42,392 nucleotides of DNA. Origin: an uncultured Eubacteriales bacterium (GTDB taxonomy: Bacteria > Bacillota > Clostridia > Lachnospirales > Lachnospiraceae). The number at the start of each line of letters is the position of its first letter. Within the stretch, counting starts at the first letter, position 1. Position numbers and translations under genes: made by a program. Shown here one piece after another: positions 17,042 through 25,959 of the stretch. The notes under the pieces were generated by a model, which saw only the letters and a program-made list of their open reading frames with translations, did no database searches and was not told where the DNA came from. The stretch is taken from the NCBI GenBank assembly GCA_900316755.1, contig ONED01000006.1, positions 1-42,392 on the forward strand, read 5' to 3'.

Positions 17042-17488
17042 ATGAAAGTGATTTTGTTAGAAGATGTCAAGGCGCTTGGCAAAAAGGGAGAAATCGTGAA
17101 TGTCAGCGATGGATATGCGAGAAACTTTATCTTCCCGAAAAAGCTGGGAGTAGAGGCAACCGGAAAAAATCTCAATGATTTGAAATTGCAGAAGGCAAAT
17201 GAAGAGAAGGTTGCAAAGGAACAGCTGGAAGAAGCACAGGCACTTGGAAAGAAGATAGAAGCTGGTGGTGTGAAGCTTACCATTAAAGTCGGAGAAGGGG
17301 GAAGAGCCTTTGGCTCTGTCTCTTCCAAAGAGATTGCAGAAGCGGTCAAAGAACAGATGCACTACGATATTGATAAGAAAAAAATTGTTCTCAAGGATGC
17401 CATAAAAACGGTGGGAGAGCATAAGGTGCCGATAAAACTGCATTCGAAGGTAACGGCAGAGTTGAAGGTGACGATTACAGAAGCTTAG
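17042..17488 (+). CDS. rplI: Ribosomal protein bL9
   Basis: A 148-aa large-subunit protein. The N-terminal rRNA-binding domain reads [19 protein letters not shown], with [16 protein letters not shown] following. A long connecting helix runs from about 45 to 78, and the C-terminal domain ends with [16 protein letters not shown]. Length is normal. It is co-transcribed between gdpP and dnaB. Confidence 0.97.
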   Translation: MKVILLEDVKALGKKGEIVNVSDGYARNFIFPKKLGVEATGKNLNDLKLQKANEEKVAKEQLEEAQALGKKIEAGGVKLTIKVGEGGRAFGSVSSKEIAEAVKEQMHYDIDKKKIVLKDAIKTVGEHKVPIKLHSKVTAELKVTITEA

Positions 17489-17499
17489 GAGAAAAGATT

Positions 17500-18840
17500 A
17501 TGGACGAGGCACTCATTAAAAAAGTACTGCCGCACAGCATAGAGGCAGAACAAGCGGTGGTCGGCGCCATGCTGATGGATCGGGAGGCGATTCTGGTGTC
17601 CTCTGAGATTGTCAGCGGCGAGGACTTTTATCAGAGCGCATACGGAGTCATTTTTGATTCTATCGTGGAGATTTACAATGAGGGGAAACCGGTGGATCTG
17701 ATTACCCTGCAGGAGCGTTTGAAGGAGAAAGATGTGCCCCCGGAAATCAGTAGTCTGGAGTTCGCCCGGGATTTGGTAACGGCAGTTCCTACTTCAGCGA
17801 ACGTCAAATACTACGCAGAAATTGTGGCGGAGAAGGCGATGCTCCGCCGTCTGATAAAATTGAATGAAGAAATTTCCAATATGTGCTATCTGGGAAAAGA
17901 ACCCATGGAAGCAGTGTTGGAGATTACGGAGAAAAAGGTTTTTGAGTTAGTTCAAAAACGAAATACCGGGGATTTTGTTCCCATCAAAGATGTGGTGTTA
18001 AATGCGCTGGAAAAGATTGAGATTGCATCAAAGACCAGCGGGAATGTGACGGGAATCCCTACCGGATTTCTGGATTTGGACTACAAGATGGCAGGACTTC
18101 AGCCTTCCGATTTGATTCTGGTTGCAGCAAGACCATCTATGGGGAAGACTGCGTTTGTACTGAACATCGCGCAGCACGTGGCATTTAAGGCAAATAAGGC
18201 AGTTGCCATTTTCAGCTTGGAAATGTCCAAGGAGCAGCTTGTAAATCGTTTGTTCTCGTTGGAAGCGCAGGTAGACTCCCAGTCTCTTCGTACCGGCAAT
18301 TTAAAGGACGAGGATTGGGAAAAACTGATTGAAGGAGCGGGAATCATCGGGAAATCCAAATTAATTATTGATGATACACCGGGGATTTCCATTTCGGAGC
18401 TGCGCTCTAAATGCAGAAAATACAAGCTGGAGCATGGTTTGGATTTAATTATCATTGACTATTTACAGTTGATGACAGGGCGCGTGGGCAGCAGGAGCGA
18501 ATCCCGGCAACAGGAGATTTCCGAAATCTCGAGATCCCTAAAAGGGCTGGCGAGGGAACTGAACGTGCCCGTGATTGCACTGTCCCAGCTCAGTCGTGCG
18601 GTGGAGCAGAGACCGGATCATCGGCCTATGCTTTCTGACCTCCGTGAGTCCGGAGCGATTGAACAAGATGCCGATGTGGTGATGTTTATCTATCGGGATG
18701 ATTATTACAACAAAGATACCGAGATGAAGAATGTAGCAGAGATTATTATTGCAAAGCAAAGAAATGGTTCCATTGGAACAGTGAATTTGACGTGGCTTCC
18801 GAATTATACGAAGTTTGCGAATTATATGAAACAAAATTAA
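17500..18840 (+). CDS. dnaB: Replicative DNA helicase DnaB
   Basis: A 446-aa hexameric helicase that unwinds DNA at the replication fork. The N-terminal DnaB domain (about 8-110: LPHSIEAEQAVVGAMLMD) is joined to the RecA-like C-terminal domain. Walker A is ARPSMGKTAF near residue 210, Walker B is LIIIDYLQLM near 320, and the DnaB signature SQLSRAVEQRPDHRPMLSDL lies near 365. There is no intein. It ends the gdpP-rplI-dnaB operon at a strong terminator. Confidence 0.97.
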   Translation: MDEALIKKVLPHSIEAEQAVVGAMLMDREAILVSSEIVSGEDFYQSAYGVIFDSIVEIYNEGKPVDLITLQERLKEKDVPPEISSLEFARDLVTAVPTSANVKYYAEIVAEKAMLRRLIKLNEEISNMCYLGKEPMEAVLEITEKKVFELVQKRNTGDFVPIKDVVLNALEKIEIASKTSGNVTGIPTGFLDLDYKMAGLQPSDLILVAARPSMGKTAFVLNIAQHVAFKANKAVAIFSLEMSKEQLVNRLFSLEAQVDSQSLRTGNLKDEDWEKLIEGAGIIGKSKLIIDDTPGISISELRSKCRKYKLEHGLDLIIIDYLQLMTGRVGSRSESRQQEISEISRSLKGLARELNVPVIALSQLSRAVEQRPDHRPMLSDLRESGAIEQDADVVMFIYRDDYYNKDTEMKNVAEIIIAKQRNGSIGTVNLTWLPNYTKFANYMKQN

Positions 18841-18887
18841 AAAACCAGCGTATGGACGGTTTTGACCGTTTATGCGCCGGTTTTTTA
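18841..18887. terminator. Bidirectional terminator between dnaB and the MerR-like gene
   Basis: A long imperfect stem of about 19 pairs. The outer pairs are AAAACC with GGTTTT and the inner pairs GACGGT with ACCGTT, loop TTTG, with T-runs on both strands. It serves dnaB on the plus strand and the convergent minus-strand gene. Confidence 0.8.
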
Positions 18888-18898
18888 ATTTATCAATC

Positions 18899-19537
18899 TT
18901 ACGTTTCAAACAATCTTCGCAGATTTTTCATCGGAGTGGGACGTGCAGACTCGCGCCGCAGGGTTTGCTGCTGGCGAATCAGGCAATCTAATTTTTTATA
19001 TCGCTCTTCTTCCTGCCGTTCCTTTACCTGAAGCAGAAGATCCATTTCGGTAATGACGACTTTTGAAACTGCCTCACTGATGGAATGTTCCAGAATCTTG
19101 TTGTTTTCTAACAGTGCTTCCTGGAGTTCGGTCAGTTTTTTCATGTTTTCTGTTTCTGCTTCTATTTTTTCCAAAGCACCTTCGATATTCTCTCCGTCAG
19201 CAGGTATCATCTGTGCTTTGGAAGATTCCTCCGACGGACTTTCTGACGGCTTTAAAAGCCGGTCGTTTGCAGCGGCTTCCAGCCTGCGCAGTCGTAGTTT
19301 GTTCTTTGTGCGGAGCATGTCCGGGACTAGATTTTTCAAGTCCCGAAGCAGCATGCCTTGCTCTTTCAGTTCTTTAATGCAGTGAAACAACTGCAGATCT
19401 TCTTCTGTATAGTACCGATGTCCCATTTCAGTGCGGCCAATCTCTAACGCCAGTTCTTCCTCCCAGTACCGAAGTACATGGGTTTCAACGTTTACCCGTT
19501 TGGCGGCTTCTGAGATCATGTAATGAACCTCGCCCAT
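18899..19537 (-). CDS. MerR-like DNA-binding protein with coiled-coil tail
   Basis: A 212-aa protein. Residues 5-75 form a MerR-type winged HTH (ISEAAKRVNVETHVLRYWEE, RYYTEEDLQLFHCIKELKEQG). The tail is a low-complexity acidic stretch (about 95-120) and a long coiled coil rich in E, K and L (about 120-195). It has no effector domain such as a cysteine-metal site or GyrI domain. In architecture it is closer to RacA/MerR-coiled-coil proteins of Firmicutes than to metal sensors. The target is unknown. It lies downstream of, and in the same direction as, the binding-protein gene 101 nt away. Its start has a GGGGGC tract in front, a weak binding site. Confidence 0.75.
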   Translation of the reverse strand: MGEVHYMISEAAKRVNVETHVLRYWEEELALEIGRTEMGHRYYTEEDLQLFHCIKELKEQGMLLRDLKNLVPDMLRTKNKLRLRRLEAAANDRLLKPSESPSEESSKAQMIPADGENIEGALEKIEAETENMKKLTELQEALLENNKILEHSISEAVSKVVITEMDLLLQVKERQEEERYKKLDCLIRQQQTLRRESARPTPMKNLRRLFET

Positions 19538-19584
19538 ACAAAATGCCCCCTATATGTTATGAATATAATTGATGTATCATGTAT

Positions 19585-19615
19585 ATGATAACATAAGTTT
19601 GCCTGGTTATTGCAA
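19585..19615 (-). promoter_or_regulatory. Possible MerR-type promoter (19-bp spacer)
   Basis: On the minus strand there is TTGCAA (19615-19610), a 19-bp spacer and TATCAT (19590-19585). Spacers of 19-20 bp are the hallmark of promoters activated by MerR proteins. The -10 overlaps a small palindrome, TATCAT-gtat-ATGATA. This would be autoregulation and is only suggestive. Confidence 0.35.
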
Positions 19616-19638
19616 AAAATCAATCATCAAAGTTCGAG

Positions 19639-20811
19639 CTAATACAACATTTTTTGAATCTCTTCTTCTTTTGCGTTCTCTTTTGTCACCCATGTATAAC
19701 CGCTGTCTACATAAGCTTCATTTCCAAGCTCCAGAACACTCCGTGCAGCAGCGATTACGGCAGCATAGCCCATACCATATGGGTTTTGGACAATCAGCCC
19801 GTCTATGGTTTCCTCTTCCAGAAGTGTCAGCTGTTCCTGTCCGCCGTCAAAGCCTACAACATACAAGTCTTCCCTGTCCAGAGAAGAGACGACATTAGCA
19901 ATCAGCCGGGTGGTATCCAGGTTTGTAGTATAAATTCCTTTTAAATTGGGGTTCTTTTCCAACACATAGCGTACCACATCTTCCTGGGTCAGAGAGGAAG
20001 CATTTAACCGGGATTCTCCCTCTCCGAGTGCAGCATTTTTTTCCTCTGCAATCTTTGCTGCCGTAGCAGAAAGTTCATCCAGATGATAAACGCTTACAAC
20101 AGAAACTCCCGGAAAGTCAGAGGCAAGCATGTTTAAGAAGCCCTGTTCCCGGTCTTTGGCAGTCATGGAATAGGAATCCTGTACAAACACGGCAACTTCC
20201 CCCCGCTCTTCCATCATGTCAGCAAGCTTTACGGCTGCAGTTTGTGCCGCCTCGGTGTTGTTTGTGGAAATATGGGAAGCAATATTTGCATAATCACTTC
20301 CGGAGTCATAGGTTACTACCGGAATTCCGTTTTCGGCAGCCAAATCAAACTGAACAAAGCCGGCTGTTGCATCTGCCGCAGCGATTCCGATGGCAACAGG
20401 ATATCTTGCTAACTCTTCGTCAAGAATATTGACCTGTTCATCTACATTATCACGTGCATTCGGAGCGCTGAAGGTGAGTTTAATTTTATCATCCCCTTTG
20501 TAACCAAGCATTTCATTCAGGTCATCAACAGCTTTTTGTGCGCCTGCCTCCACCTCTTTCCAGAAGCTGTCCCCGGAGCTTCTTCCGATAATGGAAATGT
20601 AAGAGCCCGGCTCTAAGTTGAGACCTTCCACGTCGCCGTATGCGGTCGGCCGCAATACATCCAGTTTACTTTGATTATCATTTTCATTATTTCCGGAAGC
20701 GTTTACATTGGTATTTAGTTTTTCTCCCTCATTTGTAGGCTGTCTGGTACATCCACAGCCAAGAAGAGCGACACTGAGTATCAGTGCAATCATTTGAAAA
20801 CGTTTTTTCAT
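19639..20811 (-). CDS. Sugar-type periplasmic-binding lipoprotein (Peripla_BP_4-like)
   Basis: A 390-aa lipoprotein with lipobox LLGC (Cys19) after a short signal. The mature domain is of the ribose/galactose-binding type: EPGSYISIIGRSSGDSFW, AVAIGIAAADATA-like (YPVAIGIAAADATAGF), VTYDSGS, GIYTTNLDTTRLI and VVGFDGG. It should bind a sugar or related small molecule at the cell surface. No ATPase or permease is adjacent, so it is an orphan that either feeds another transporter or serves as a sensor input. GGAGG precedes the ATG. Confidence 0.82.
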   Translation of the reverse strand: MKKRFQMIALILSVALLGCGCTRQPTNEGEKLNTNVNASGNNENDNQSKLDVLRPTAYGDVEGLNLEPGSYISIIGRSSGDSFWKEVEAGAQKAVDDLNEMLGYKGDDKIKLTFSAPNARDNVDEQVNILDEELARYPVAIGIAAADATAGFVQFDLAAENGIPVVTYDSGSDYANIASHISTNNTEAAQTAAVKLADMMEERGEVAVFVQDSYSMTAKDREQGFLNMLASDFPGVSVVSVYHLDELSATAAKIAEEKNAALGEGESRLNASSLTQEDVVRYVLEKNPNLKGIYTTNLDTTRLIANVVSSLDREDLYVVGFDGGQEQLTLLEEETIDGLIVQNPYGMGYAAVIAAARSVLELGNEAYVDSGYTWVTKENAKEEEIQKMLY

Positions 20812-20947
20812 AATCTCTACATCCTCCGTTTCTTGTTATAACCTACTATACACCAAAATACAGAAAAAAGGGTAAAATAATTCTTAAATTTTATATAAGG
20901 AAGGTATAGTGTATTGAATTTTGTACAATATAAGTGAGAGATTAGCG

Positions 20948-20976
20948 TTGCGTTACATTTTTTACTAAGGTATAAT
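20948..20976 (+). promoter_or_regulatory. Promoter of the pyruvate formate-lyase operon
   Basis: -35 TTGCGT (20948-20953), 17-bp spacer, -10 TATAAT (20971-20976), followed by an AT-rich leader of about 50 nt. No ZTP (pfl) riboswitch is seen. Confidence 0.7.
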
Positions 20977-21033
20977 GATATCGAGCAAAAAAAGTAGTTA
21001 TAAATATTATATGATAAGAGGAGGAACTTACTC

Positions 21034-23145
21034 ATGGAAAAAAACTGGCACGAGAGCTGGGATGGGTTTAAGCCGGGACGTTGGAACCGTACATCGGTTA
21101 ATGTTCGCGATTTTATTCAGCAGAATTACACACCATATGAAGGTGATGATTCGTTCCTGGCAGGACCGACAGACGCAACAAAGACACTCTGGGCACAGGT
21201 AATGGATCTTGCAAAACAGGAGAGAGAAGCAGGCGGTGTCCTTGACATGGATACCAAGATTGTTTCCGGTATTACCTCTCATGGACCCGGGTATTTAAAT
21301 AAGGATCTGGAGCAAATCGTAGGCTTCCAGACAGACAAGCCGTTCAAGCGTTCTCTTCAGCCGTTTGGCGGTATCCGTATGGCACAGAATGCCTGCAAAG
21401 AAAACGGATATGAAGTAGATCCGGAAGTGGTAGAAATTTTTACAAAATATAGAAAGACGCACAATCAGGGTGTATTTGATGCTTACACACCGGAGATGAG
21501 AGCAGCCAGAAGAGCAGGGATTATTACAGGTCTTCCGGACGCATACGGACGTGGACGTATCATCGGCGATTATCGTCGTGTGGCTTTATATGGTACAGAC
21601 AAGCTGATTGAGGATAAGAAACAGCAGCTTGCAACCTCTTTGGTGCGAATGACCGGAGAGAATATCCGTCTTCGTGAGGAATTGTCAGAACAGATTCGTG
21701 CACTGGGAGAACTGGCAGAATTAGGACAGATTTATGGATATGACATCTCACAGCCGGCTGCAAACGCAAAGGAAGCAATCCAGTGGCTGTATTTCGGATA
21801 TCTGGCAGCAGTAAAGGAACAGAACGGGGCAGCAATGAGCCTTGGACGTACTTCCACCTTTATTGATATTTACATTCAGCGTGATTTGGAAAGAGGACTT
21901 ATCACAGAGGAACAGGCTCAGGAATATATCGACCACTTCATTATGAAGCTGCGTCTTGTGAAATTTGCGCGTACACCGGAATATAATGCATTGTTCTCAG
22001 GTGACCCGACATGGGTAACAGAGTCCATCGGTGGTGTGGGCATTGACGGACGTCCGCTGGTAACAAAGACTTCTTTCCGTTATTTGAATACGCTGGATAA
22101 CCTTGGCACTGCTCCGGAACCGAACCTGACCGTACTTTGGTCAACCCGTTTGCCAAAGGCATTTAAAGAGTACTGTGCAAAGATGTCTATCAAGTCATCT
22201 TCTATTCAGTATGAGAATGATGACCTGATGCGTGCAACTCATGGTGACGATTATGCAATCGCATGTTGCGTATCTTCTATGAGAGTCGGTAAAGAGATGC
22301 AGTTCTTCGGCGCTCGTGCAAACCTTGCAAAATGTTTGTTATACGCAATCAATGGTGGTGTGGATGAAAAATCAAAAGTACAGGTTGGACCGAAATATCG
22401 TCCGGTAGAAGGAGATTACCTTGAATTTGATGATGTCATGAGCAAATTTGATGACATGATGGAATGGCTGGCAGGACTGTATGTGAATACATTGAATATC
22501 ATTCACTATATGCACGATAAATACTGCTATGAGAAAATCCAGATGGCACTTCATGACAGGGAAGTAAAGCGTTACTTTGCAACAGGTATCGCAGGTCTTT
22601 CAGTTGTAGCTGACTCACTGAGCGCAATCAAATACGCAAAGGTGAAGGCAGTTCGTGATGAAGATGGTCTGGTTGTAGATTATGAAGTAGAAGGTGATTT
22701 CCCGAAATACGGAAATGATGATGACCGAGTAGATGAACTGGCGGTTATGGTCGTTCGTTCTTTCATGGATAAGATCAGAAAACACCACACCTACCGTCAC
22801 AGTGTTCCGACCATGTCCATCCTTACGATTACTTCAAACGTAGTATATGGTAAGAAGACAGGAAACACACCGGACGGAAGAAAGCAGGGAGAACCATTGG
22901 CACCGGGGGCAAACCCAATGCATAGACGTGATACACACGGAGCGTTGGCATCTCTTGCATCCGTTGCAAAGATTCCGTTCAGGCATGCGCAGGATGGTAT
23001 TTCAAACACCTTCTCTATTATTCCGGGAGCGCTCGGAAAAGAAGACCAGATCTTTGCAGGAGATTTGGATGTGGACAGAATTGAAGACTGTGGCAATCAG
23101 GCTTGCAACATTCCAAATATTATGAACAGTATTGATGGGGAATAA
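21034..23145 (+). CDS. pflB: Pyruvate formate-lyase catalytic body lacking the glycyl radical domain
   Basis: A 703-aa protein. Pyruvate formate-lyase splits pyruvate and CoA into acetyl-CoA and formate during anaerobic fermentation. The start [15 protein letters not shown] and the catalytic cysteine pair (ACCVSSM, C411-C412) are typical. The normal family length is about 740-760 with a C-terminal glycyl radical domain. Here the sequence leaves the family after PGALGK and ends in an unusual tail of about 35 residues with two cysteines, ending [12 protein letters not shown]. The missing domain is encoded as a separate gene 33 nt later. GGAGG precedes the ATG. Confidence 0.93.
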   Translation: MEKNWHESWDGFKPGRWNRTSVNVRDFIQQNYTPYEGDDSFLAGPTDATKTLWAQVMDLAKQEREAGGVLDMDTKIVSGITSHGPGYLNKDLEQIVGFQTDKPFKRSLQPFGGIRMAQNACKENGYEVDPEVVEIFTKYRKTHNQGVFDAYTPEMRAARRAGIITGLPDAYGRGRIIGDYRRVALYGTDKLIEDKKQQLATSLVRMTGENIRLREELSEQIRALGELAELGQIYGYDISQPAANAKEAIQWLYFGYLAAVKEQNGAAMSLGRTSTFIDIYIQRDLERGLITEEQAQEYIDHFIMKLRLVKFARTPEYNALFSGDPTWVTESIGGVGIDGRPLVTKTSFRYLNTLDNLGTAPEPNLTVLWSTRLPKAFKEYCAKMSIKSSSIQYENDDLMRATHGDDYAIACCVSSMRVGKEMQFFGARANLAKCLLYAINGGVDEKSKVQVGPKYRPVEGDYLEFDDVMSKFDDMMEWLAGLYVNTLNIIHYMHDKYCYEKIQMALHDREVKRYFATGIAGLSVVADSLSAIKYAKVKAVRDEDGLVVDYEVEGDFPKYGNDDDRVDELAVMVVRSFMDKIRKHHTYRHSVPTMSILTITSNVVYGKKTGNTPDGRKQGEPLAPGANPMHRRDTHGALASLASVAKIPFRHAQDGISNTFSIIPGALGKEDQIFAGDLDVDRIEDCGNQACNIPNIMNSIDGE

Positions 23146-23178
23146 TGATATCTATATAAGAAATAGGAGGAATTTAAG

Positions 23179-23421
23179 ATGGCAGTGAATCAACAACAGG
23201 TAGATAACTTAGTAAATATGTTAGACGGATATGTAGAACAGGGTGGACATCATTTGAATGTAAATGTGTTCACAAGAGACACCCTGCTGGATGCACAGAA
23301 GCATCCGGAAAACTACCCGCAATTAACAGTACGTGTTTCCGGTTATGCGGTAAACTTCATTAAACTTACAAAAGAACAGCAGGATGATGTTATTTCACGT
23401 ACATTCCACGAAGGAATGTAA
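23179..23421 (+). CDS. Stand-alone glycyl radical domain of pyruvate formate-lyase (GrcA-like)
   Basis: An 80-aa protein equal to the C-terminal part of ordinary Pfl[43 protein letters not shown], ending in RTFHEGM. Gly55 in RVSGYAV is the residue that would carry the radical. It has its own AGGAGG and ATG and a new N terminus (MAVNQQQ), so it is not just the other side of a nonsense mutation. It should dock on the 703-aa body, as E. coli YfiD/GrcA can on oxygen-damaged PFL, but here it appears obligatory. It is followed by the activase gene. Confidence 0.92.
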   Translation: MAVNQQQVDNLVNMLDGYVEQGGHHLNVNVFTRDTLLDAQKHPENYPQLTVRVSGYAVNFIKLTKEQQDDVISRTFHEGM

Positions 23422-23439
23422 TACGAGACTGTGAGGAAC

Positions 23440-24210
23440 ATGGTGAAAGGACATATACATTCCATAGAGACTTGCGGTACAGTGGACGGCCCGGGACTGC
23501 GCTATGTGATTTTTTTACAGGGCTGTCCGATGCGCTGCCAGTACTGCCACAATCCTGACACATGGGAGCCGGGCACTGGAGATGAGATGACGGTGGACGA
23601 GGTTCTGAAAAGCTTCTACCACAATCTGGCATTTTATAAGCATGGTGGTGTCACGGTGACGGGTGGAGAGCCGATGATGCAGATGGATTTTTTGATTGAA
23701 CTGTTTACGAAGCTGCATGCAGATGGAGTGCATACCTGCATTGATACATCGGGCATTATGTTCCAGCCAAAGAGTGATGCATTCATGGAGAAGATGGAGG
23801 CTCTGGCGGCTGTGACTGACCTGGTCATGCTGGACATCAAGCACATCGACAATGAAAAGCATAAGGCACTCACGGGACACTCCAATGAACGAATTCTTGC
23901 GTTTGCAAGATATCTGGATGACAAGGGGATTCCTATCTGGATTCGCCATGTTATTGTGCCGGGGATTACCTTGTATCAGGAATATCTGGAAAAACTGGGG
24001 GAATTTATGGCAACGCTGAACCATGTGCAGGCTCTGGATGTTCTTCCCTATCATACCATGGGAAAAGTGAAGTATGAAAATCTTCACATGGACTATCCTT
24101 TGAAGGATACGCGAGAGGCAACGAAAGAGGAAGCAGTGGCAGCAAAGAAGATTATTTTGAATGCATATAAGCATGCAAAGGAGGGACATTCACAGTTCAG
24201 CCCGACTTAG
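23440..24210 (+). CDS. pflA: Pyruvate formate-lyase activating enzyme
   Basis: A radical SAM enzyme of 256 aa. It generates the glycyl radical on the PFL partner using SAM and a [4Fe-4S] cluster bound by C29, C33 and C36 (CPMRCQYC). Other landmarks are GTVDGPGLR, GGVTVTGGEPMMQ, MLDIKH and WIRHVIVPG. The start is taken at ATG 23440, with GAGGA close in front; a GTG at 23431 is the alternative. It follows the glycyl radical gene by 18 nt in one operon. Confidence 0.93.
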   Translation: MVKGHIHSIETCGTVDGPGLRYVIFLQGCPMRCQYCHNPDTWEPGTGDEMTVDEVLKSFYHNLAFYKHGGVTVTGGEPMMQMDFLIELFTKLHADGVHTCIDTSGIMFQPKSDAFMEKMEALAAVTDLVMLDIKHIDNEKHKALTGHSNERILAFARYLDDKGIPIWIRHVIVPGITLYQEYLEKLGEFMATLNHVQALDVLPYHTMGKVKYENLHMDYPLKDTREATKEEAVAAKKIILNAYKHAKEGHSQFSPT

Positions 24211-24224
24211 GCGGCTGAGCTGTG
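24191..24224 (+). terminator. Stem-loop over the end of pflA
   Basis: CACAGTTCAGCC (24191-24202) pairs with GGCTGAGCTGTG (24213-24224), 12 pairs with one G-U. The pflA stop codon is in the loop. Only a weak T stretch follows, so it may stabilise the mRNA end rather than terminate well. Confidence 0.5.
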
Positions 24225-24253
24225 ATGTTTCAGATTCAGTTCGTGAAAATGGC

Positions 24254-24282
24254 TTGTATATTTTGCGAAATTGTATTAGAAT
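24254..24282 (+). promoter_or_regulatory. Promoter of the ferredoxin gene
   Basis: -35 TTGTAT (24254-24259), 17-bp spacer, -10 TAGAAT (24277-24282). Confidence 0.6.
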
Positions 24283-24334
24283 AAGAAAAAGACAGATGAG
24301 AAATCTGGTAAATGCAAAGAAGGAGGTACATATC

Positions 24335-24505
24335 ATGGCACACGTAATTGGTGATGAATGTGTAAGCTGTGGATCTTGTGAAGCTGAGTGCCCGGTAGGA
24401 GCTATTTCAGAAGGCGCAGAACATTTCGAAATCGACGCAGATTCTTGTGTAGATTGCGGAGCATGTGCAGCACAATGTCCGGTAGGAGCTATTTCAGAAG
24501 GCTAG
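24335..24505 (+). CDS. 2[4Fe-4S] ferredoxin
   Basis: A 56-aa clostridial ferredoxin carrying two [4Fe-4S] clusters, each with a CxxCxxCxxxCP motif (CVSCGSCEAECP and CVDCGACAAQCP). It shuttles low-potential electrons in fermentation, for example from pyruvate oxidation to hydrogenase or to radical SAM enzymes such as the activase upstream. The ATG at 24335 is preceded by AGGAGG. The gene is flanked by its own promoter and terminator, as expected for an abundant protein. The two halves end in almost identical DNA. Confidence 0.95.
   Translation: MAHVIGDECVSCGSCEAECPVGAISEGAEHFEIDADSCVDCGACAAQCPVGAISEG
24389..24502 (+). repeat. Internal 27-bp repeat in the ferredoxin gene (24389-24415 and 24476-24502)
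   Basis: The DNA encoding CPVGAISEG is repeated 87 bp apart with 26 of 27 bases the same, including synonymous positions. This points to recent gene conversion between the two halves of the ancestral duplication. Confidence 0.85.
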
Positions 24506-24522
24506 AATTAGGATAAAAGAAA

Positions 24523-24552
24523 AAGAGCCGCTTTTGTGCGGCTCTTCTTTTT
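24523..24552. terminator. Bidirectional terminator between ferredoxin and the histidine kinase gene
   Basis: AAGAGCCGC/GCGGCTCTT, 9 bp with loop TTTTGT, flanked by A- and T-runs so that it works for both converging genes. Confidence 0.88.
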
Positions 24553-25958
24553 TAGCCTTTCGTGAGGGAGAAGATAAATTCTGTTCCCACACCCTCCGTG
24601 CTGATAACGTTGATGTTCTCGTTATGTGCCTGAATGATTTCCTTCACAATCGCAAGTCCCAGTCCGGTTCCTTTTTTATCCTTTCCCCGAGAGAGGTCTG
24701 TCTTGTAGAAGCGGTCCCAGATTTTGGAAATGGATTTTTTCGGAATGCCGATTCCATGGTCTTTCACAGAGACAAACACTTTCCCGTTTCGCTCACTGGT
24801 CTCCACCGTAATTTCGGAATCGTTGGAGCTGAATTTAATTGCATTATCCAGAAGATTATAGAATACCTGCTGGATTTTCCGTTTATCCGCGTGCACCATC
24901 AGCACTTTGGAAGCCAACAGAAGTTCAATGGAAATCCGCTTTTGGGTACAGGTCCCTTCGAAGGAGCTTGCCGTGTTTTTGATGACTTCGTGGATGTCAA
25001 ACGAAGTATAGTCTAAAAGCAGATTTTTTGTGTCAAATTCATTTAAAGTCAAAAGGTCAGCTGTCAAGTCAGACAAACGTTCCGTCTCAAATAACAGAAT
25101 CTTAAAATAACGTTCCTGCATCTCCACCGGAATGGTGCCGTCAGCCATGGCCTCAAGATATCCTTTGATAGAAGTCAGGGGAGAACGGAAGTCGTGAGAT
25201 ACATTCCCGATAAATTTTTTCTGGTAATCCTCCATATCTTTTAATTGTGTGGACATGTAGTTGAGCGATGCGGAGAGTTCCCCGATTTCATCCTGTGTTG
25301 TAATCGGAATCTCGTATTCCAGATTGCCGGATGCATATTGCTTTGCAGCTTCTGTAATCTCGCGTAAGGGACGGTATACGAAAAACTGAAACGCGATTAA
25401 AACGGAAAACGACAGGAGGAAAATCACGAAAACGGTGATATATACGGGAATCAGCATGGCATTTTGCTCTGATACAAGGTCGGCGTACGGCTTGTGAAGG
25501 AGCAGATATCCATTGGTGGCAAATCCGGAAGTGACCGGAGTAATCACGGTAATCATGTTTTCACCAAAGTAGTCATGATATGTGCTGACCGAATAGGTTG
25601 CACTCCCATTTTCCACAGGATTAAAATCCGCAATTTTCTGCGGAGCAGCAGGGAAACCCGGCAGGGAAGAGGAAGCAATCATAGAGCCGTCCCGCTTCAC
25701 AAACCAGATGTTCGCTTCTGTATAATTTTGCATTCCGGAAAGCTGTGTCCGCACATCCGAAACGGAAACCGATTCGGAAAAATATCCCGGAAGATAATTG
25801 CGGGAGAATAGGGACGCCTCTCGGTATAAGGCATCGGAAATCTCTCTTTCCAAATGGCTTGTCATAAGTTCCGATGTAATCGACGCCACGCAGAAGATAG
25901 AGAGAAATCCAAATGCAATATATACAATGATAAATTTGATGTGTAAAGTACTGCGCAT
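24552..25958 (-). CDS. Membrane sensor histidine kinase
   Basis: A 468-aa two-component sensor. There is one transmembrane helix at about 8-30, an extracellular sensing region at about 31-170, a second helix at about 172-194 and a HAMP linker (YRPLREITEAAKQYASG). The HisKA box is NVSHDFRSPLTSIKGY with phospho-acceptor near H255. The ATPase has an N box (LLDNAIKFSS), a G1 box (VKDHGIGI), an F box and a G2 box (GTGLGLAIVKEI). It begins 1 nt after the response regulator stop, with GAGGTG upstream, so it is that regulator's partner. The stimulus is unknown. Confidence 0.93.
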   Translation of the reverse strand: MRSTLHIKFIIVYIAFGFLSIFCVASITSELMTSHLEREISDALYREASLFSRNYLPGYFSESVSVSDVRTQLSGMQNYTEANIWFVKRDGSMIASSSLPGFPAAPQKIADFNPVENGSATYSVSTYHDYFGENMITVITPVTSGFATNGYLLLHKPYADLVSEQNAMLIPVYITVFVIFLLSFSVLIAFQFFVYRPLREITEAAKQYASGNLEYEIPITTQDEIGELSASLNYMSTQLKDMEDYQKKFIGNVSHDFRSPLTSIKGYLEAMADGTIPVEMQERYFKILLFETERLSDLTADLLTLNEFDTKNLLLDYTSFDIHEVIKNTASSFEGTCTQKRISIELLLASKVLMVHADKRKIQQVFYNLLDNAIKFSSNDSEITVETSERNGKVFVSVKDHGIGIPKKSISKIWDRFYKTDLSRGKDKKGTGLGLAIVKEIIQAHNENINVISTEGVGTEFIFSLTKG

Positions 25959-25959
25959 A

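Noticed and set aside
16621-17349. 242-codon minus-strand frame across the gdpP-rplI junction
   Set aside because: It crosses two well-supported genes and encodes a Ser/Phe-rich chance sequence.
20812-21033. ZTP (pfl) riboswitch upstream of the pyruvate formate-lyase gene
   Set aside because: The leader is AT-rich and lacks the conserved G/C-rich pseudoknot core.
23140-23185. Sequencing error splitting a normal pflB gene
   Set aside because: A single indel cannot join the frames into the usual sequence. The body has an extra tail, and the small gene has its own AGGAGG and a new N terminus.
23515-24189. 224-codon minus-strand frame
   Set aside because: Antisense of pflA, with no domain.
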